Source of the DNA: Pseudomonadota bacterium
Lineage (GTDB): Bacteria > Pseudomonadota > Alphaproteobacteria > Sphingomonadales > Sphingomonadaceae
Length of the DNA stretch: 34,573 nucleotides
Direction of reading: 5' to 3'
Assembly (NCBI GenBank): GCA_963205265.1
Contig: CAUJJI010000090.1
Span: 1 to 34,573, forward strand
Part shown: piece by piece, positions 16,222 to 24,796 of the stretch
How positions within the stretch are numbered: position 1 is the first letter of the stretch
Layout: the number at the start of each line of letters is the position of its first letter
Translations under genes and position numbers: made by a program
The notes under the pieces: generated by a model
The model's input: only the letters and a program-made list of their open reading frames with translations
The model's database searches: none
What the model was told of the DNA's origin: nothing

Positions 16222-17301
16222 CTACTCCAGCCCGGCCAGCAAGCCGATCGTGTCGTGGTCCAGCATCGCGCTGGAGAAGCGCGCGGTATAGGCGGTGTTG
16301 ATCGCCTCGGGCTGGAATTCCGAAGCGTTGACCAGGAAGATGGCGTAGCCGTTCGCCAGGTAGCATCCGAACTGGTGCATCAGTTCTTCCAGCGAGGGCG
16401 CGGCAACGCCGCAGCGGATCAGCTCGTCGCGGTAATGCGCGACCAGCGCGCGCTCGTGCCGGCGCCGCTCCGGCACGTCGAGCGCGCCGGTGATGTGGTA
16501 GGAGATCTCGAACATCGAGGGTGCGACATGCGGCAGCGAATCGAAGAAGCCCGGCTCGCCGTCGACGTCGACGTAGAGATTGCCGAGATGGGTGTCGCCG
16601 TGGATCAGCATGTTCGGCAGGGTCCGGCCGAAGCGGTTGAGCCGGTCGATCGCCGTCTTCATCCAGTCGAGGTCGTGGAAACAGACCGAGGCGGCGGCGC
16701 CGCGGGCGCTGTCGACATAGCCTTGCCAGATCTCCGGCGTCAGCACGGTCGAGAAATAGGTGGTGTCGGCGATGTTGGTCGCCCAGTCGAAGCGGCCCCC
16801 GGGGCGGATGTCCGGGCTTTCCCAGGTCATCGCGTGATGGCGGGCGAGCATGGCCAGCCGCCGCGCCACGGCATCGGGATGGTCGGGCCGCTGCGGATGG
16901 AGGAAAGTCACGCCGCGCGCGACAAGGTCTTCCATGATGACGATGCCCTGCTTGGCCGTGGCGTCGAAGCCGGCGAAGTAGCAGGCCGGGAAGCGCAGCG
17001 GCGAAAGCGGCGCGACGTCGGCATAGGCGTGGACCTCTTCCTCGTGCATGTAGTCCATCATCCGGCTGTGGGCCTCGAAGCCGCCCTTGAGGATGACGCG
17101 CTCGGGGATGCCCGCGGCCTTGCCGGCTGCGTCGAGATCGAGGCGGATGCGGATCTTGGTGCAGGTGCCGTGATTGACGTCGAGCACTTCGGCATCGCGC
17201 ACCGCTATGCCGGGACTGCGCTCGCGCAGCGCCGCCTCGAGCCATTGCGGCGTGATGTCCGCGATCGCCGTCGGCAGCGGATAGGTATTCTGGCTTGCCA
17301 T
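16222..17301 (-). CDS. Phosphotransferase-family (APH-like kinase fold) protein
   Basis: A 359-residue protein of the aminoglycoside-phosphotransferase/ecdysteroid-kinase-like superfamily. The ATP Lys lies in RVILKGGFEAHS, the catalytic loop is LIHGDTHLGNLYVD (HGDxxxxN), and the metal-binding Asp is probably in GFFDSLPHVAP, where many relatives have a DWQ. Such proteins in degradative gene clusters phosphorylate or otherwise activate hydroxylated substrates; antibiotic resistance is not implied. It is transcribed opposite to the SDR operon and divergent from a crotonase across 63 bp that hold a 12-bp palindrome. The family call is solid; the substrate is unknown. Confidence 0.85.
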   Translation of the reverse strand: MASQNTYPLPTAIADITPQWLEAALRERSPGIAVRDAEVLDVNHGTCTKIRIRLDLDAAGKAAGIPERVILKGGFEAHSRMMDYMHEEEVHAYADVAPLSPLRFPACYFAGFDATAKQGIVIMEDLVARGVTFLHPQRPDHPDAVARRLAMLARHHAMTWESPDIRPGGRFDWATNIADTTYFSTVLTPEIWQGYVDSARGAAASVCFHDLDWMKTAIDRLNRFGRTLPNMLIHGDTHLGNLYVDVDGEPGFFDSLPHVAPSMFEISYHITGALDVPERRRHERALVAHYRDELIRCGVAAPSLEELMHQFGCYLANGYAIFLVNASEFQPEAINTAYTARFSSAMLDHDTIGLLAGLE

Positions 17302-17331
17302 TCTCGCCTCCTCCTTTCACGCTGATAGCAC

Positions 17332-17343
17332 GGCCTATAGGCC
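17332..17343. promoter_or_regulatory. 12-bp palindrome in divergent phosphotransferase/crotonase promoter
   Basis: GGCCTATAGGCC is a perfect 12-bp palindrome inside the 63-bp gap between two divergent genes (starts at 17301 and 17365). The position suits an operator controlling both; no match to a known regulator site is claimed. Confidence 0.45.
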
Positions 17344-17364
17344 CGACAACTCTGGGGTGAGGAC

Positions 17365-18153
17365 ATGAGCGACTGGAATCTCGGCACCCGAAACCTGCGG
17401 ATCGAGCGCGAAGGCCCGATCGCCTGGTGCATCATCGATCGCCCCCATGCCCGCAACGCGCTGACGCCGTCGATGTACTTCGGCATCAAGAAGGCGGTGC
17501 AGCTGGTCAATGCCGACAAGGAACTGCGCGCGCTGATCATCACCGGCACCGGCGACGTCTTCGCGCCGGGCGGCGACCTCGGCGGCCGCTACGAGGAAGG
17601 CGACGAGCAGGTGCCGAGCGGGCTTGCCTACGAATGCCTGCCGTTCGTCACCATCCGCGAAAGCGCCGCGCCGGTGATCTCGGCGGTGAACGGCATCTGC
17701 CAGGCCGGCGGGCTGCTGATCGCGATGATGTCCGACGTGGCCGTGGTCAGCGACAGGGCGACATTCCGCGTGCCCGAGCTGCTGCGCGGCATCATCGACG
17801 CGACCTATGCGGCGACCTTGCCGATCCATGTCGGCATGGCGCAGGCGCGCGATCTGCTGCTGTCGGCGCGGACCATCGATGCCGCCGAAGCCCATCGCAT
17901 CGGCCTGATCTCGCGCATTTGCCGGCACGAGGACCTGCGCACCGAGGCGCTCAAGGCGGCCGGCGAGATCCTGCGCACCGCTCCCGAATGCCGCGCCCAC
18001 GTCAAGCGCATGCTCAACCAGCAATATGCCCCGATCGACTACCAGACGATGTTCATCTCGCTGATGAGCGAGAACAGCGAGGCGCGCGAAGGCATGACCG
18101 CCTTCATGGAAAAGCGGCAGCCGAACTGGGTTCCCGCCGATCTGCCGGCATGA
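17365..18153 (+). CDS. Enoyl-CoA hydratase/isomerase (crotonase) family protein
   Basis: A 262-residue crotonase. Signatures are IIDRPHARNALTPSM, first oxyanion segment FAPGGDLGG, second NGICQAGGLLIAMMSD, and FRVPELLRGIIDATYAATLP, where the Glu of PELL sits at the family's catalytic region. GGGGTGAGGAC precedes ATG 17365. It is distinct from the crotonase at the left end of the window. It would act on an acyl-CoA intermediate, fitting a degradative role; no acyl-CoA ligase is present nearby, so CoA activation must be encoded elsewhere. A methyltransferase-like gene follows after 10 bp. Confidence 0.88.
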   Translation: MSDWNLGTRNLRIEREGPIAWCIIDRPHARNALTPSMYFGIKKAVQLVNADKELRALIITGTGDVFAPGGDLGGRYEEGDEQVPSGLAYECLPFVTIRESAAPVISAVNGICQAGGLLIAMMSDVAVVSDRATFRVPELLRGIIDATYAATLPIHVGMAQARDLLLSARTIDAAEAHRIGLISRICRHEDLRTEALKAAGEILRTAPECRAHVKRMLNQQYAPIDYQTMFISLMSENSEAREGMTAFMEKRQPNWVPADLPA

Positions 18154-18163
18154 GCCGGCGCGC

Positions 18164-18781
18164 GTGAGCGACCTGCCCGACTTGCCCCCCGGCGCCTTCG
18201 CCCGGGTCGACGAAGGCGACGACGCCGAATTCTACCGGCCGGCGCGGCTGGTTACGCACATCGACGACGGCGCGATCGCCGAGCTGGCCCACTTCTACGG
18301 CAAGGTGCTGCCCCGCGGCGGCGCGCTGCTCGACCTGATGTCGAGCTGGGTCAGCCACCTGCCCGACGACTTCGCCGTGGCCGAGCTGGTCGGCCACGGG
18401 ATGAATGCGGCGGAATTGGCTGCGAACCCGCGGCTGACGCGGTGGTTCGTCCAGGACCTCAACCGCGACCCGGTGCTGCCGCTGGACGACGGCGCTTTCG
18501 CCGGCGCCATGTGCTGCGTCAGCGTGCAGTACCTGCAGCGGCCGGTCGAAGTCTTCGCCGAAGTGCGCCGCGTGCTGCAGCCCGGCGCACCCTTCGTCGT
18601 CAGCTTCTCCAACCGCTGCTTCCCGACCAAGGCGGTTGCGGTCTGGCGGGCGCTGGACCTCAACGGCCACGCCGCGCTGGTGCACCTCTACATGGAGCGG
18701 GCGGGCTTTTCGTCGGTCGAGGTGCGGGCGCTGTCGAACGGCAGCCATTGCGATCCGCTGGTCGCCGTGGTCGGGCGGTGA
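18164..18781 (+). CDS. Class I SAM-dependent methyltransferase-like protein
   Basis: A 205-residue protein with the methyltransferase type 11 arrangement. Motif I is atypical, ALLDLMSSWVSHLP, as in a known subgroup; VQDLNRDPVLPLDDGAFAGAMCCVSVQYLQRP is the post-I and motif IV region and EVRRVLQPGAPFVVSFSNRCFP is motif VI. The start is GTG 18164, 10 bp after the crotonase stop, with a weak ribosome-binding site. It may methylate a pathway intermediate or a cell component. The Gly-rich loop that contacts SAM is reduced, so activity is not certain. It probably shares a transcript with the crotonase. Confidence 0.75.
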   Translation: MSDLPDLPPGAFARVDEGDDAEFYRPARLVTHIDDGAIAELAHFYGKVLPRGGALLDLMSSWVSHLPDDFAVAELVGHGMNAAELAANPRLTRWFVQDLNRDPVLPLDDGAFAGAMCCVSVQYLQRPVEVFAEVRRVLQPGAPFVVSFSNRCFPTKAVAVWRALDLNGHAALVHLYMERAGFSSVEVRALSNGSHCDPLVAVVGR

Positions 18782-18901
18782 TCCCGCATGGCCCGGAATT
18801 GATTTGATCGCCGCCACAGCCGCTCTAGACAGCCGACATGCACGATGGACTTCGCCGCCACCCGCGCGAAGCCATCGACAAGACCGCGAAAGGACACAGG
18901 C

Positions 18902-19876
18902 TTGACCCGGATCATCCTGATGGAACGCCCTGGCGGGCCGGAGGTGCTGCAGCCGGCGGAAATCACGCTGCCGCCGCCCGGCCCGCGCGAGCTGCGGCTG
19001 CGCCAGACCGCGGTGGGGGTGAACTATCACGACGTCTATGTCCGCTCGGGCCTCTACCAGACGCTGCCGCTGCCCGGGGTGCCGGGGATCGAGGCGGTCG
19101 GCGTGGTCGAGGCGGTGGGCAGCGAGGTTACGGGCTTCGCGCCGGGCGATCGCGTCGGCTACGTCTCCGGCAGCTACGGCGGCTATGCCGAGGCGCGCAA
19201 TCTCGACGCGGCATTGGCGGTCAGGCTGCCCGCCGGCATTGGCGACGCGCAATGGGCCGCGACGCTGATGAAGGCCTTCACCGTCTGCATGCTGCTGCAC
19301 CGGGTGCGCCGGACGCGGGCGGGCGAGACCGTGCTGGTCCATGCCGCCGCCGGCGGCGTCGGTCAGTTGCTGTGCAGCTGGGCCCGCCATGTCGGCGCGC
19401 GGGTGATCGGCACCGTCGGCAGCGCCGCGAAAGCCGAGATCGCCCGCGCCCACGGCGCGCACGAGATCATCCTCTACCGCGAGGAGGACGTCGCCGCCCG
19501 CGTCGCCGCGCTGACCGGCGGGGAAGGCGTGGCCGCGGCCTATGACGCAGTGGGAGCCGACACTTTCGACGGCAGCATCGCCGCGCTCGGCTTCGAAGGC
19601 CACCTGGTCAACTACGGCCAGGCCTCGGGTCCGGTGGCGCCTTTCACTCCGGCGCTGCTGGCGGGCCGGTCGCTGACCATCACCCGGCCGATCGTGTTCC
19701 ACTACATCCGCACGCCGGAAAAGCTGCGGGCGATGGCGGACGAGACGTTCGCCGCCCTGGCCGCGGGCGCTTTCACGCCGATCGATCCGCTCGAGCTGCC
19801 TTTCGCCGAAGCGGCGCAAGCGCACCGGTTGCTCGAGGCCCGGCAAAGCCCCGGCGGCATCGTGCTGGTCCCGTGA
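18902..19876 (+). CDS. Zinc-independent quinone oxidoreductase (MDR family)
   Basis: A 324-residue medium-chain reductase of the quinone-oxidoreductase type. It has GVNYHDVYVRSGLY, GVPGIEAVGVVEAVGS, FAPGDRVGYV and the nucleotide loop VLVHAAAGGVGQLLCSWARHVGARVIGTVGS in outline; no zinc-binding Cys/His set is present. The TTG at 18902 is preferred because AAAGGA lies just upstream and the protein then begins TRIILMERPGGPEVLQ as family members do; ATG 18845 would add an Arg/Lys-rich extension. It probably reduces a quinone or enone with NADPH. The next gene overlaps or follows directly, so the two are one unit. Confidence 0.88.
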   Translation: MTRIILMERPGGPEVLQPAEITLPPPGPRELRLRQTAVGVNYHDVYVRSGLYQTLPLPGVPGIEAVGVVEAVGSEVTGFAPGDRVGYVSGSYGGYAEARNLDAALAVRLPAGIGDAQWAATLMKAFTVCMLLHRVRRTRAGETVLVHAAAGGVGQLLCSWARHVGARVIGTVGSAAKAEIARAHGAHEIILYREEDVAARVAALTGGEGVAAAYDAVGADTFDGSIAALGFEGHLVNYGQASGPVAPFTPALLAGRSLTITRPIVFHYIRTPEKLRAMADETFAALAAGAFTPIDPLELPFAEAAQAHRLLEARQSPGGIVLVP

Positions 19877-19887
19877 CGGAGGAGAGG

Positions 19888-20673
19888 ATGGACGGACAGG
19901 CGCAGCAGCGGGCCTCGGACCTGCTCTACGGCCACTGGATGGGCGGCACCCGGCTCGACGCGCTGCCCGCCGGGCTGCGGCCGCAGTCGCGCGCCGAAGG
20001 CTATGCCGTCCAGGCGCTGCTCGAGGAGCGCAGCGCAGCGCCGCTGTTCGGCTGGAAGATCGCCGCGACCAGCGCCGCCGGGCAGGCGCACATCAACGTC
20101 GACGGGCCGCTGGCCGGGCGCATCCTGCAGGAGCGGCTGATCGCGGCCGGCGGCTGCTGCCCCTTCGGCAACAACCACATGAAGGTGGCCGAACTGGAAT
20201 TCGCCTTCCGCTTCGGGCGGACGCTGGCGCCGGGGCCGGTGCGCGAGGTCGCCGAAGTGCTCGACGCGGTGGCATCGCTGCACCTCGCCATCGAGATCCC
20301 CGATTCGCGCTACGAGGTGTTCGAGCGGGCCGGCGCGCCGCAGCTGATCGCCGACAATGCCTGCGCGCACTACTTCGTCGTCGGACCGGCGGTGGCGGCC
20401 GACTGGCGCGGGCTCGACCTTGCCGCCCATCGCGTGACGGGCTTCGTCGGCGACGGGCCGGCGCAGCCCGGGATCGGCAGCAACGTCCTCGGCGACCCGC
20501 GCCTGGCCGTCACCTGGCTGGCCAACGAGCTGTCGCAGCTCGGCATCGCGCTCGCGGCAGGGCAGACCGTCTCCACCGGCACCTGCGTGGTGCCGATGGC
20601 GATCGCGCCGGGCGACGAAGTGCGCGGCGATTTCGGAGTGCTGGGAACGATCTCGGTGCGGATGGGGGATTGA
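19888..20673 (+). CDS. 2-keto-4-pentenoate hydratase-type protein (FAH superfamily)
   Basis: A 261-residue protein of the MhpD/XylJ/TesE group, which hydrates 2-hydroxypenta-2,4-dienoates in meta-cleavage pathways. Signatures are GWKIAATSAAGQAHINVDGPLAGR in outline, the metal-binding AELEFAFRFG (Glu-x-Glu), HLAIEIPDSRYE, ADNACAHYFVVGP and STGTCVVPMAIAPGD. ATG 19888 with GGAGG upstream is preferred; a GTG at 19873 overlapping the preceding stop is possible. The convergent RraA-type aldolase at 20696 could act on its hydroxy-keto acid product, giving a plausible hydratase/aldolase pair on opposite strands. The extradiol dioxygenase expected upstream in such a pathway is not in the window. Confidence 0.88.
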   Translation: MDGQAQQRASDLLYGHWMGGTRLDALPAGLRPQSRAEGYAVQALLEERSAAPLFGWKIAATSAAGQAHINVDGPLAGRILQERLIAAGGCCPFGNNHMKVAELEFAFRFGRTLAPGPVREVAEVLDAVASLHLAIEIPDSRYEVFERAGAPQLIADNACAHYFVVGPAVAADWRGLDLAAHRVTGFVGDGPAQPGIGSNVLGDPRLAVTWLANELSQLGIALAAGQTVSTGTCVVPMAIAPGDEVRGDFGVLGTISVRMGD

Positions 20674-20695
20674 GACGGGAGGGCGGGAGCGCGGC

Positions 20696-21406
20696 TCAGC
20701 TGTCTTCCTGCCAGGTCGCTTCCTTGATCTCGATGCCCGCCTTCTCGATGTTCGCGCGGATGCCGAGGAGGTCCATCGGCCGGGCGCCCGCGGCGATCCT
20801 GGCGCGGAATTCGATTTCGGTGGCGGCGCGCTTCTCGGCGCCTTCGACGGTCCGGGCCAGCAATGCGCGCGGGATCACCAGCACCCCGTCGGAATCGGCG
20901 GCGATGATGTCGCCGGGTTCGACCAGCACGCCGTCGACGACGATCGGCACGTTGGTCGCGCCGGGGCCGCGCTTCTCGGGATGCTCGACCGAGACATGCG
21001 TCGACCAGACCGGGAATTCCAGCTCGCGCAAGGCATCGGTGTCGCGCACCGCGCCGTGGACGACGGTGCCGGCGATGCCCTTCTTCTTGGCATAGCCGCA
21101 GGCGACGTCGCCCCACAGCGCGCCCTGGCTGGTGCCGCCGTTGGAAAAGACCAGGACCTGCCCCGCCTCGGCGACGTCGAGCGCGGCGTGGATCATCAGG
21201 TTGTCGCCGGGATAGTTCCAGGCGGTGACGGCCGGGCCGCAGGCGTGCTGGCCGAAAGCGATCGGGCGCATGTTCGCGCTCATCAGGCACATGCGGCCGG
21301 CGACCGGCCCTAGCGATTCGTGCAGGTCGGCGACGCCGAACCTGGCCGCGCGGGCGATCAGCGCCGGGTCGGACGAGGGGATCTTGGTATAGATGACGGG
21401 CTTCAT
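20696..21406 (-). CDS. RraA-family protein, probable 4-hydroxy-2-oxo acid aldolase
   Basis: A 236-residue protein of the RraA/HMG-CHA aldolase fold. GDNLMIHAALDVAEAGQVLVF, GTVVHGAVRDTDALREL (the Arg-Asp active-site pair) and the closing DIIAADSDGVLVIPRALL are all present, as in class II 4-hydroxy-4-methyl-2-oxoglutarate/4-carboxy-4-hydroxy-2-oxoadipate aldolases. RNase E inhibition is a property of a different branch and is not implied. ATG 21406 overlaps the stop of the hydroxyacid dehydrogenase gene (ATGA). It would cleave a hydroxy-keto dicarboxylic acid to pyruvate or oxaloacetate in the final steps of ring degradation. Confidence 0.88.
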   Translation of the reverse strand: MKPVIYTKIPSSDPALIARAARFGVADLHESLGPVAGRMCLMSANMRPIAFGQHACGPAVTAWNYPGDNLMIHAALDVAEAGQVLVFSNGGTSQGALWGDVACGYAKKKGIAGTVVHGAVRDTDALRELEFPVWSTHVSVEHPEKRGPGATNVPIVVDGVLVEPGDIIAADSDGVLVIPRALLARTVEGAEKRAATEIEFRARIAAGARPMDLLGIRANIEKAGIEIKEATWQEDS

Positions 21407-22359
21407 CGATGCGTCTCCAGGACTTCGGGATTGAGCAGGGTCGCCGGGCGCTGGCCGGCGACGAAAGTCTCGACGACTGCGGCGCAATGCAGCGCCATGT
21501 CCTTCATGCCGTTCTCGGTGACACCGGCGACGTGCGGCGACAAGAGGACGTTGGGCAGCGCGAACAGCGGGTGGTCGGCGGGCGGCGGTTCCTGCTCGAG
21601 CACGTCGATGCCGGCGCCGCGGATCGCGCCGGCCTTCAGCGTGGCGACCAGCGCCGCCTCGTCGATGATGCCGCCGCGCGAGCAGTTCACGATGATCGCG
21701 CCGCCATGCATCAGCGCCAGCTCGCGGGCGCCGACGAGGTTGCGCGTATCGGGCGTCAGCGGGGTATGGATCGAGACGACGTCGCGCCGCATGATCTCGT
21801 CGAGCGGCAGCGGCAAGACCCCGGCGGCGCGGATGTCTTCGTCGCCGAGGAAGGGATCGTAGGCGGCGACCTCGCAGCCGAAGCCGGCGCCGCAGATCTG
21901 CGCGACGACGCGGGCGATGCGGCCGAAGCCGATCAGCCCGACTTTCGCGCCGGTGAGGTCGGCAAGGCGGATGCCGAAGCGGCCGGCGAAATTGCCCGAG
22001 CGGACCATGGCGTCCATCTCGCGCACTTGCCGCAGCAGGCCCAGCATCAGCGCGACGGCGCCTTCGGCGACGGCGGTCGAATTGTTGCCGCCGGGCGTGT
22101 TGCAGACCAGGATGCCGCGGCGAGTGGCAGTGGCGATGTCGATGTTGTCGACGCCGGCTCCGTGCTTCACGATCAGCTTCAGGCCGGGCATGCGGGCGAC
22201 GAGGTCCCTCGTCTCGGTCGTCCGCACGATCAGCAGCCGCGCCTCGCCGACGCGCGGGTCGGTGGCGATGGCCTCGGGCATCACGACGTCGAAATTCGCC
22301 TCGAGCCGATCGATCCCGGCGGGGTGGATCGGCTCGAAGATGCAGACCGTTTCCTTCAT
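21403..22359 (-). CDS. D-isomer-specific 2-hydroxyacid dehydrogenase
   Basis: A 318-residue NAD-dependent dehydrogenase related to phosphoglycerate dehydrogenase. The substrate-domain segment KHGAGVDNIDI, cofactor loop VGLIGFGRIARVV (third Gly replaced by Ala), catalytic Arg in NCSRGGIIDE, Glu in GIDVLEQEPP and His in LSPHVAGVT are all in order. It starts 9 bp after the LLM monooxygenase stop and its own stop overlaps the aldolase start, so the three form a tight operon. It would interconvert a 2-hydroxy and a 2-oxo acid ahead of the aldolase. Serine biosynthesis is unlikely, as the regulatory C-terminal domain is absent. Confidence 0.9.
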   Translation of the reverse strand: MKETVCIFEPIHPAGIDRLEANFDVVMPEAIATDPRVGEARLLIVRTTETRDLVARMPGLKLIVKHGAGVDNIDIATATRRGILVCNTPGGNNSTAVAEGAVALMLGLLRQVREMDAMVRSGNFAGRFGIRLADLTGAKVGLIGFGRIARVVAQICGAGFGCEVAAYDPFLGDEDIRAAGVLPLPLDEIMRRDVVSIHTPLTPDTRNLVGARELALMHGGAIIVNCSRGGIIDEAALVATLKAGAIRGAGIDVLEQEPPPADHPLFALPNVLLSPHVAGVTENGMKDMALHCAAVVETFVAGQRPATLLNPEVLETHR

Positions 22360-22368
22360 GTCAGCAGC

Positions 22369-23673
22369 TCATAGTCCCAGGTTCTCGCGGAAAGTCCGGC
22401 CTTCGTATTCGGTGCGGTAGATGCCGCGTTTCTGGAGGATCGGCACCACCTGGTCCACAAAATCCTCGACCGAGCCGGGGTTGATCGTCGGCGTGACGTT
22501 GAAGGCGTGGCAGCCGGTCTCGCGCCAGATCTCCTCGATCCGGTCGGCGACCTGCTCGGGCGTGCCGACCAGTTGCGGGATGCCGATCGACAGGCCGTAG
22601 TGCATCGCCGCCTCGCGCAGGGTGAAGGGCCGGTCGCCGAGCATCGAGGTCATCGCCTTCATCAGCCCCTGCGAAGCCTCGGTCGCCATCTCGCGCAGCG
22701 GCTGGTCGAGCTCCATCGCACTGAAGTCCACGCCCAGCGTGCCGCCCAGCCGGGTCAGGGCGACGTCGATCGGGATGCGCTCGCGCAGCGCGTCGATATG
22801 CCGCTGCGCTTCCGCCTCGGTCCCGCCGAGCACCGGCTGGATGCCGAAGGACACGGCCGGCACCCTATCGCCCTGCGCGCGGGCGGTCGCGGTGAATTCG
22901 GCGATGAAGCGCTTCATCCCCTCGAGCCGCGGCTGGACGGCGAAGACGAGGTCGGCGTGCCTGATCGAGAACTGCTGGCCCCGGTCGGAAGTGCCTGCCT
23001 GGAACAGCACCGGCCGCCGCTGCGGGGAGGGCCAGGTCGGGCCGGCGGTGTGGCAGCGGAAGTACTTGCCGTCGTGATCGACCACGGCGACCCTGGCGGG
23101 ATCGGCGAAGATGCCCGCCTCGCGGTCGGCGACGATGGCGCCGTCGCCCACCGAATCCCACAGGGCATAGCAGACCTGCATATATTCCTCGGCCCGCTCG
23201 TAGCGCTCGTCGTGCGGCAGGATCGGCAGGCCGTAGGCGCGGTGCTCGCCGCGCAGGTGGCCGGTGACGATGTTCCAGCCGATCCGCCCGCCGCTGAGGT
23301 AGTCGAGCGTCGAGAGCTGCCGCACCAACCCGTAGGGATGGCTCGGCCCGGTCGAGACCGTCGCGGCAAGGCCGAGGTGGCTGGTCGCGGCGACCAGCGC
23401 CGACAGCAGCACCACCGGATCGTGCGTCGGCCAGCAGACGCCGCAGCGGATCGCATCGTCCATGCTGTCGCGGTGGCGATCGAGGATGCCGGGCGTGTCG
23501 GCGAAGAACAGGCCGTCGAACAGCCCGCGCTCCAGCGTACGGGCGAAGTCCTGCCACAGGTGGACGTCGCCCATCATCTGCAGCCGGCGGTCGTCCGGGT
23601 GGGCCCAGCTCATGTTGGTGTGGTTGACGGGAGAATGGATCAGGAAGCTGACGAGATGGATGTGCTTGTCCAT
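22369..23673 (-). CDS. LLM-class FMN-dependent monooxygenase (NtaA/SnaA/DszA type)
   Basis: A 434-residue flavin monooxygenase of the NtaA/SnaA/DszA branch of the luciferase-like superfamily, which uses FMNH2 from a separate reductase. Features include RGLFDGLFFADTPG, VAATSHLGLAATVSTGPSHPYGLVRQLSTLDYLSGGRIGWNIVTG in outline (the flavin-site core), YERAEEYMQVCYALWDS, VLFQAGTSDRGQQF and a C-terminal QLVGTPEQVADRI. It heads a three-gene operon with a 2-hydroxyacid dehydrogenase and an RraA aldolase. Members oxidise chelators, sulfones or cyclic ketones, so the substrate cannot be named. No flavin reductase is encoded nearby. Confidence 0.9.
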   Translation of the reverse strand: MDKHIHLVSFLIHSPVNHTNMSWAHPDDRRLQMMGDVHLWQDFARTLERGLFDGLFFADTPGILDRHRDSMDDAIRCGVCWPTHDPVVLLSALVAATSHLGLAATVSTGPSHPYGLVRQLSTLDYLSGGRIGWNIVTGHLRGEHRAYGLPILPHDERYERAEEYMQVCYALWDSVGDGAIVADREAGIFADPARVAVVDHDGKYFRCHTAGPTWPSPQRRPVLFQAGTSDRGQQFSIRHADLVFAVQPRLEGMKRFIAEFTATARAQGDRVPAVSFGIQPVLGGTEAEAQRHIDALRERIPIDVALTRLGGTLGVDFSAMELDQPLREMATEASQGLMKAMTSMLGDRPFTLREAAMHYGLSIGIPQLVGTPEQVADRIEEIWRETGCHAFNVTPTINPGSVEDFVDQVVPILQKRGIYRTEYEGRTFRENLGL

Positions 23674-23848
23674 GTGCCCTGCTTCGTCCCGAGATTATGT
23701 ATACGATTCTTATCGCTGCATGTTCCTGCGGATTTCGCCGGCGGGCGTCAAGCCGTTCTGGATTGCGGTACCGGGGATGCGATCGGAGCTTGACCTCGCC
23801 GAAAGTATCCAATCAAACCGCAGGCCCGGCATTTGCGCAGGAGAGGGA
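23674..23848. promoter_or_regulatory. Divergent promoter with ATGTATACG element
   Basis: A 175-bp gap between the LLM operon (leftward) and the SMP-30 gene (rightward). ATGTATACG at 23697-23705, with a GTATAC palindromic core, recurs exactly at 25290-25298 in another divergent promoter. The core resembles FCD-type GntR operators, but it could also be a promoter -10 region. The rest of the gap shows no clear repeat. Confidence 0.5.
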
Positions 23849-24766
23849 ATGTTCGCCGCACCGCCCGCCGTCACGGCGGAAGTCTTTGCCACGATCCCCG
23901 AGAAGTACCGGACCCGCGGCCGCCGGTCCGACTGGGTCGACGTGCAGTTCGCCGGGCAGGAGATCACCTGCTTCCTCGAGGGCCCCTGCTTCGATGCCGC
24001 CGGCAACCTCTGGGTGGTCGACATTCCCTGGGGCCGGCTGTTCCGCATCACGCCAGCGGGCGACGTGTCGCTCGAAGTCGAATACGACGGCCATCCCAAC
24101 GGCCTGAAGTTCATGGCCGACGGCCGCGCCTTCATCGCCGATGCGCACAACGGCCTGATGCTGTTCGACCCGGCGAAGGGAACGGTGGAGCCGCACGTCA
24201 CCCGCGACCTGCTCGAACCCTTCCTGGGCCTCAACGATCTCACCGTGGCGCGCAACGGCGACATCTATTTCACCGACATGGGTCTGTCGGGCCTGCAGAA
24301 TCCCAACGGGCGGCTCTATCGCCTGACGGTGGCGGGCCGGCTCGAATGCCTGCTCGACAACCTGCCGAGCCCCAACGGGCTGGTGCTCAACCGGGCCGAG
24401 ACGGTACTCTACCTCGCCTGCACGCGCGCCAACGCGGTGTGGAAATGCCCGATCATGCCCGACGGGCAGATGCGCAAGGTGGGCGTCTTCGTGCAGCTGT
24501 CCGGCGGCACCAGCGGGCCCGACGGGCTGGCGATCGACGAGGAGGACAACCTTGTCGTCTGCCACAACGGCTTCGGCGCGGTCTGGGTGTTCAGCGCGGT
24601 GGTCGGCGAGCCGCTGCTGCGGATCAATTCGCCGACCGGCATCCACACCACCAATTGCGCCTTCGGCGGGCCGGACAACCGGACGCTCTTCATCACCGAA
24701 TCGCAAAGCGGGACGGTGCTGACCGCGCCGATGCCGGCGCCGGGAAGGAAGCTCCATTCGCGGTGA
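23849..24766 (+). CDS. SMP-30/gluconolactonase-family lactone hydrolase
   Basis: A 305-residue six-bladed beta-propeller of the SMP-30/gluconolactonase family. The metal site residues are visible as Glu in LEGPCFDAAGNLW, Asn in LGLNDLTVARNGDIYFTD, Asn in LPSPNGLVL and Asp in SGPDGLAIDEEDNLVV. ATG 23849 follows GGAGAGGG at ideal spacing; the open frame continues upstream but without family similarity. No signal peptide is seen, so it is cytoplasmic. It would open a lactone made by an oxygenase such as the divergent flavin monooxygenase. It is convergent with the GlcG/HbpS gene. Confidence 0.9.
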   Translation: MFAAPPAVTAEVFATIPEKYRTRGRRSDWVDVQFAGQEITCFLEGPCFDAAGNLWVVDIPWGRLFRITPAGDVSLEVEYDGHPNGLKFMADGRAFIADAHNGLMLFDPAKGTVEPHVTRDLLEPFLGLNDLTVARNGDIYFTDMGLSGLQNPNGRLYRLTVAGRLECLLDNLPSPNGLVLNRAETVLYLACTRANAVWKCPIMPDGQMRKVGVFVQLSGGTSGPDGLAIDEEDNLVVCHNGFGAVWVFSAVVGEPLLRINSPTGIHTTNCAFGGPDNRTLFITESQSGTVLTAPMPAPGRKLHSR

Positions 24767-24770
24767 CAGC

Positions 24771-24787
24771 GCGGCGCCTTCCGCCGC
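24771..24787. terminator. Hairpin between convergent SMP-30 and GlcG genes
   Basis: GCGGCG at 24771-24776 and CGCCGC at 24782-24787 form a 6-bp stem with a CCTTC loop in the 30-bp gap between convergent genes. There is no T-run, so termination is only plausible. Confidence 0.4.
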
Positions 24788-24796
24788 TGCGCGAAA

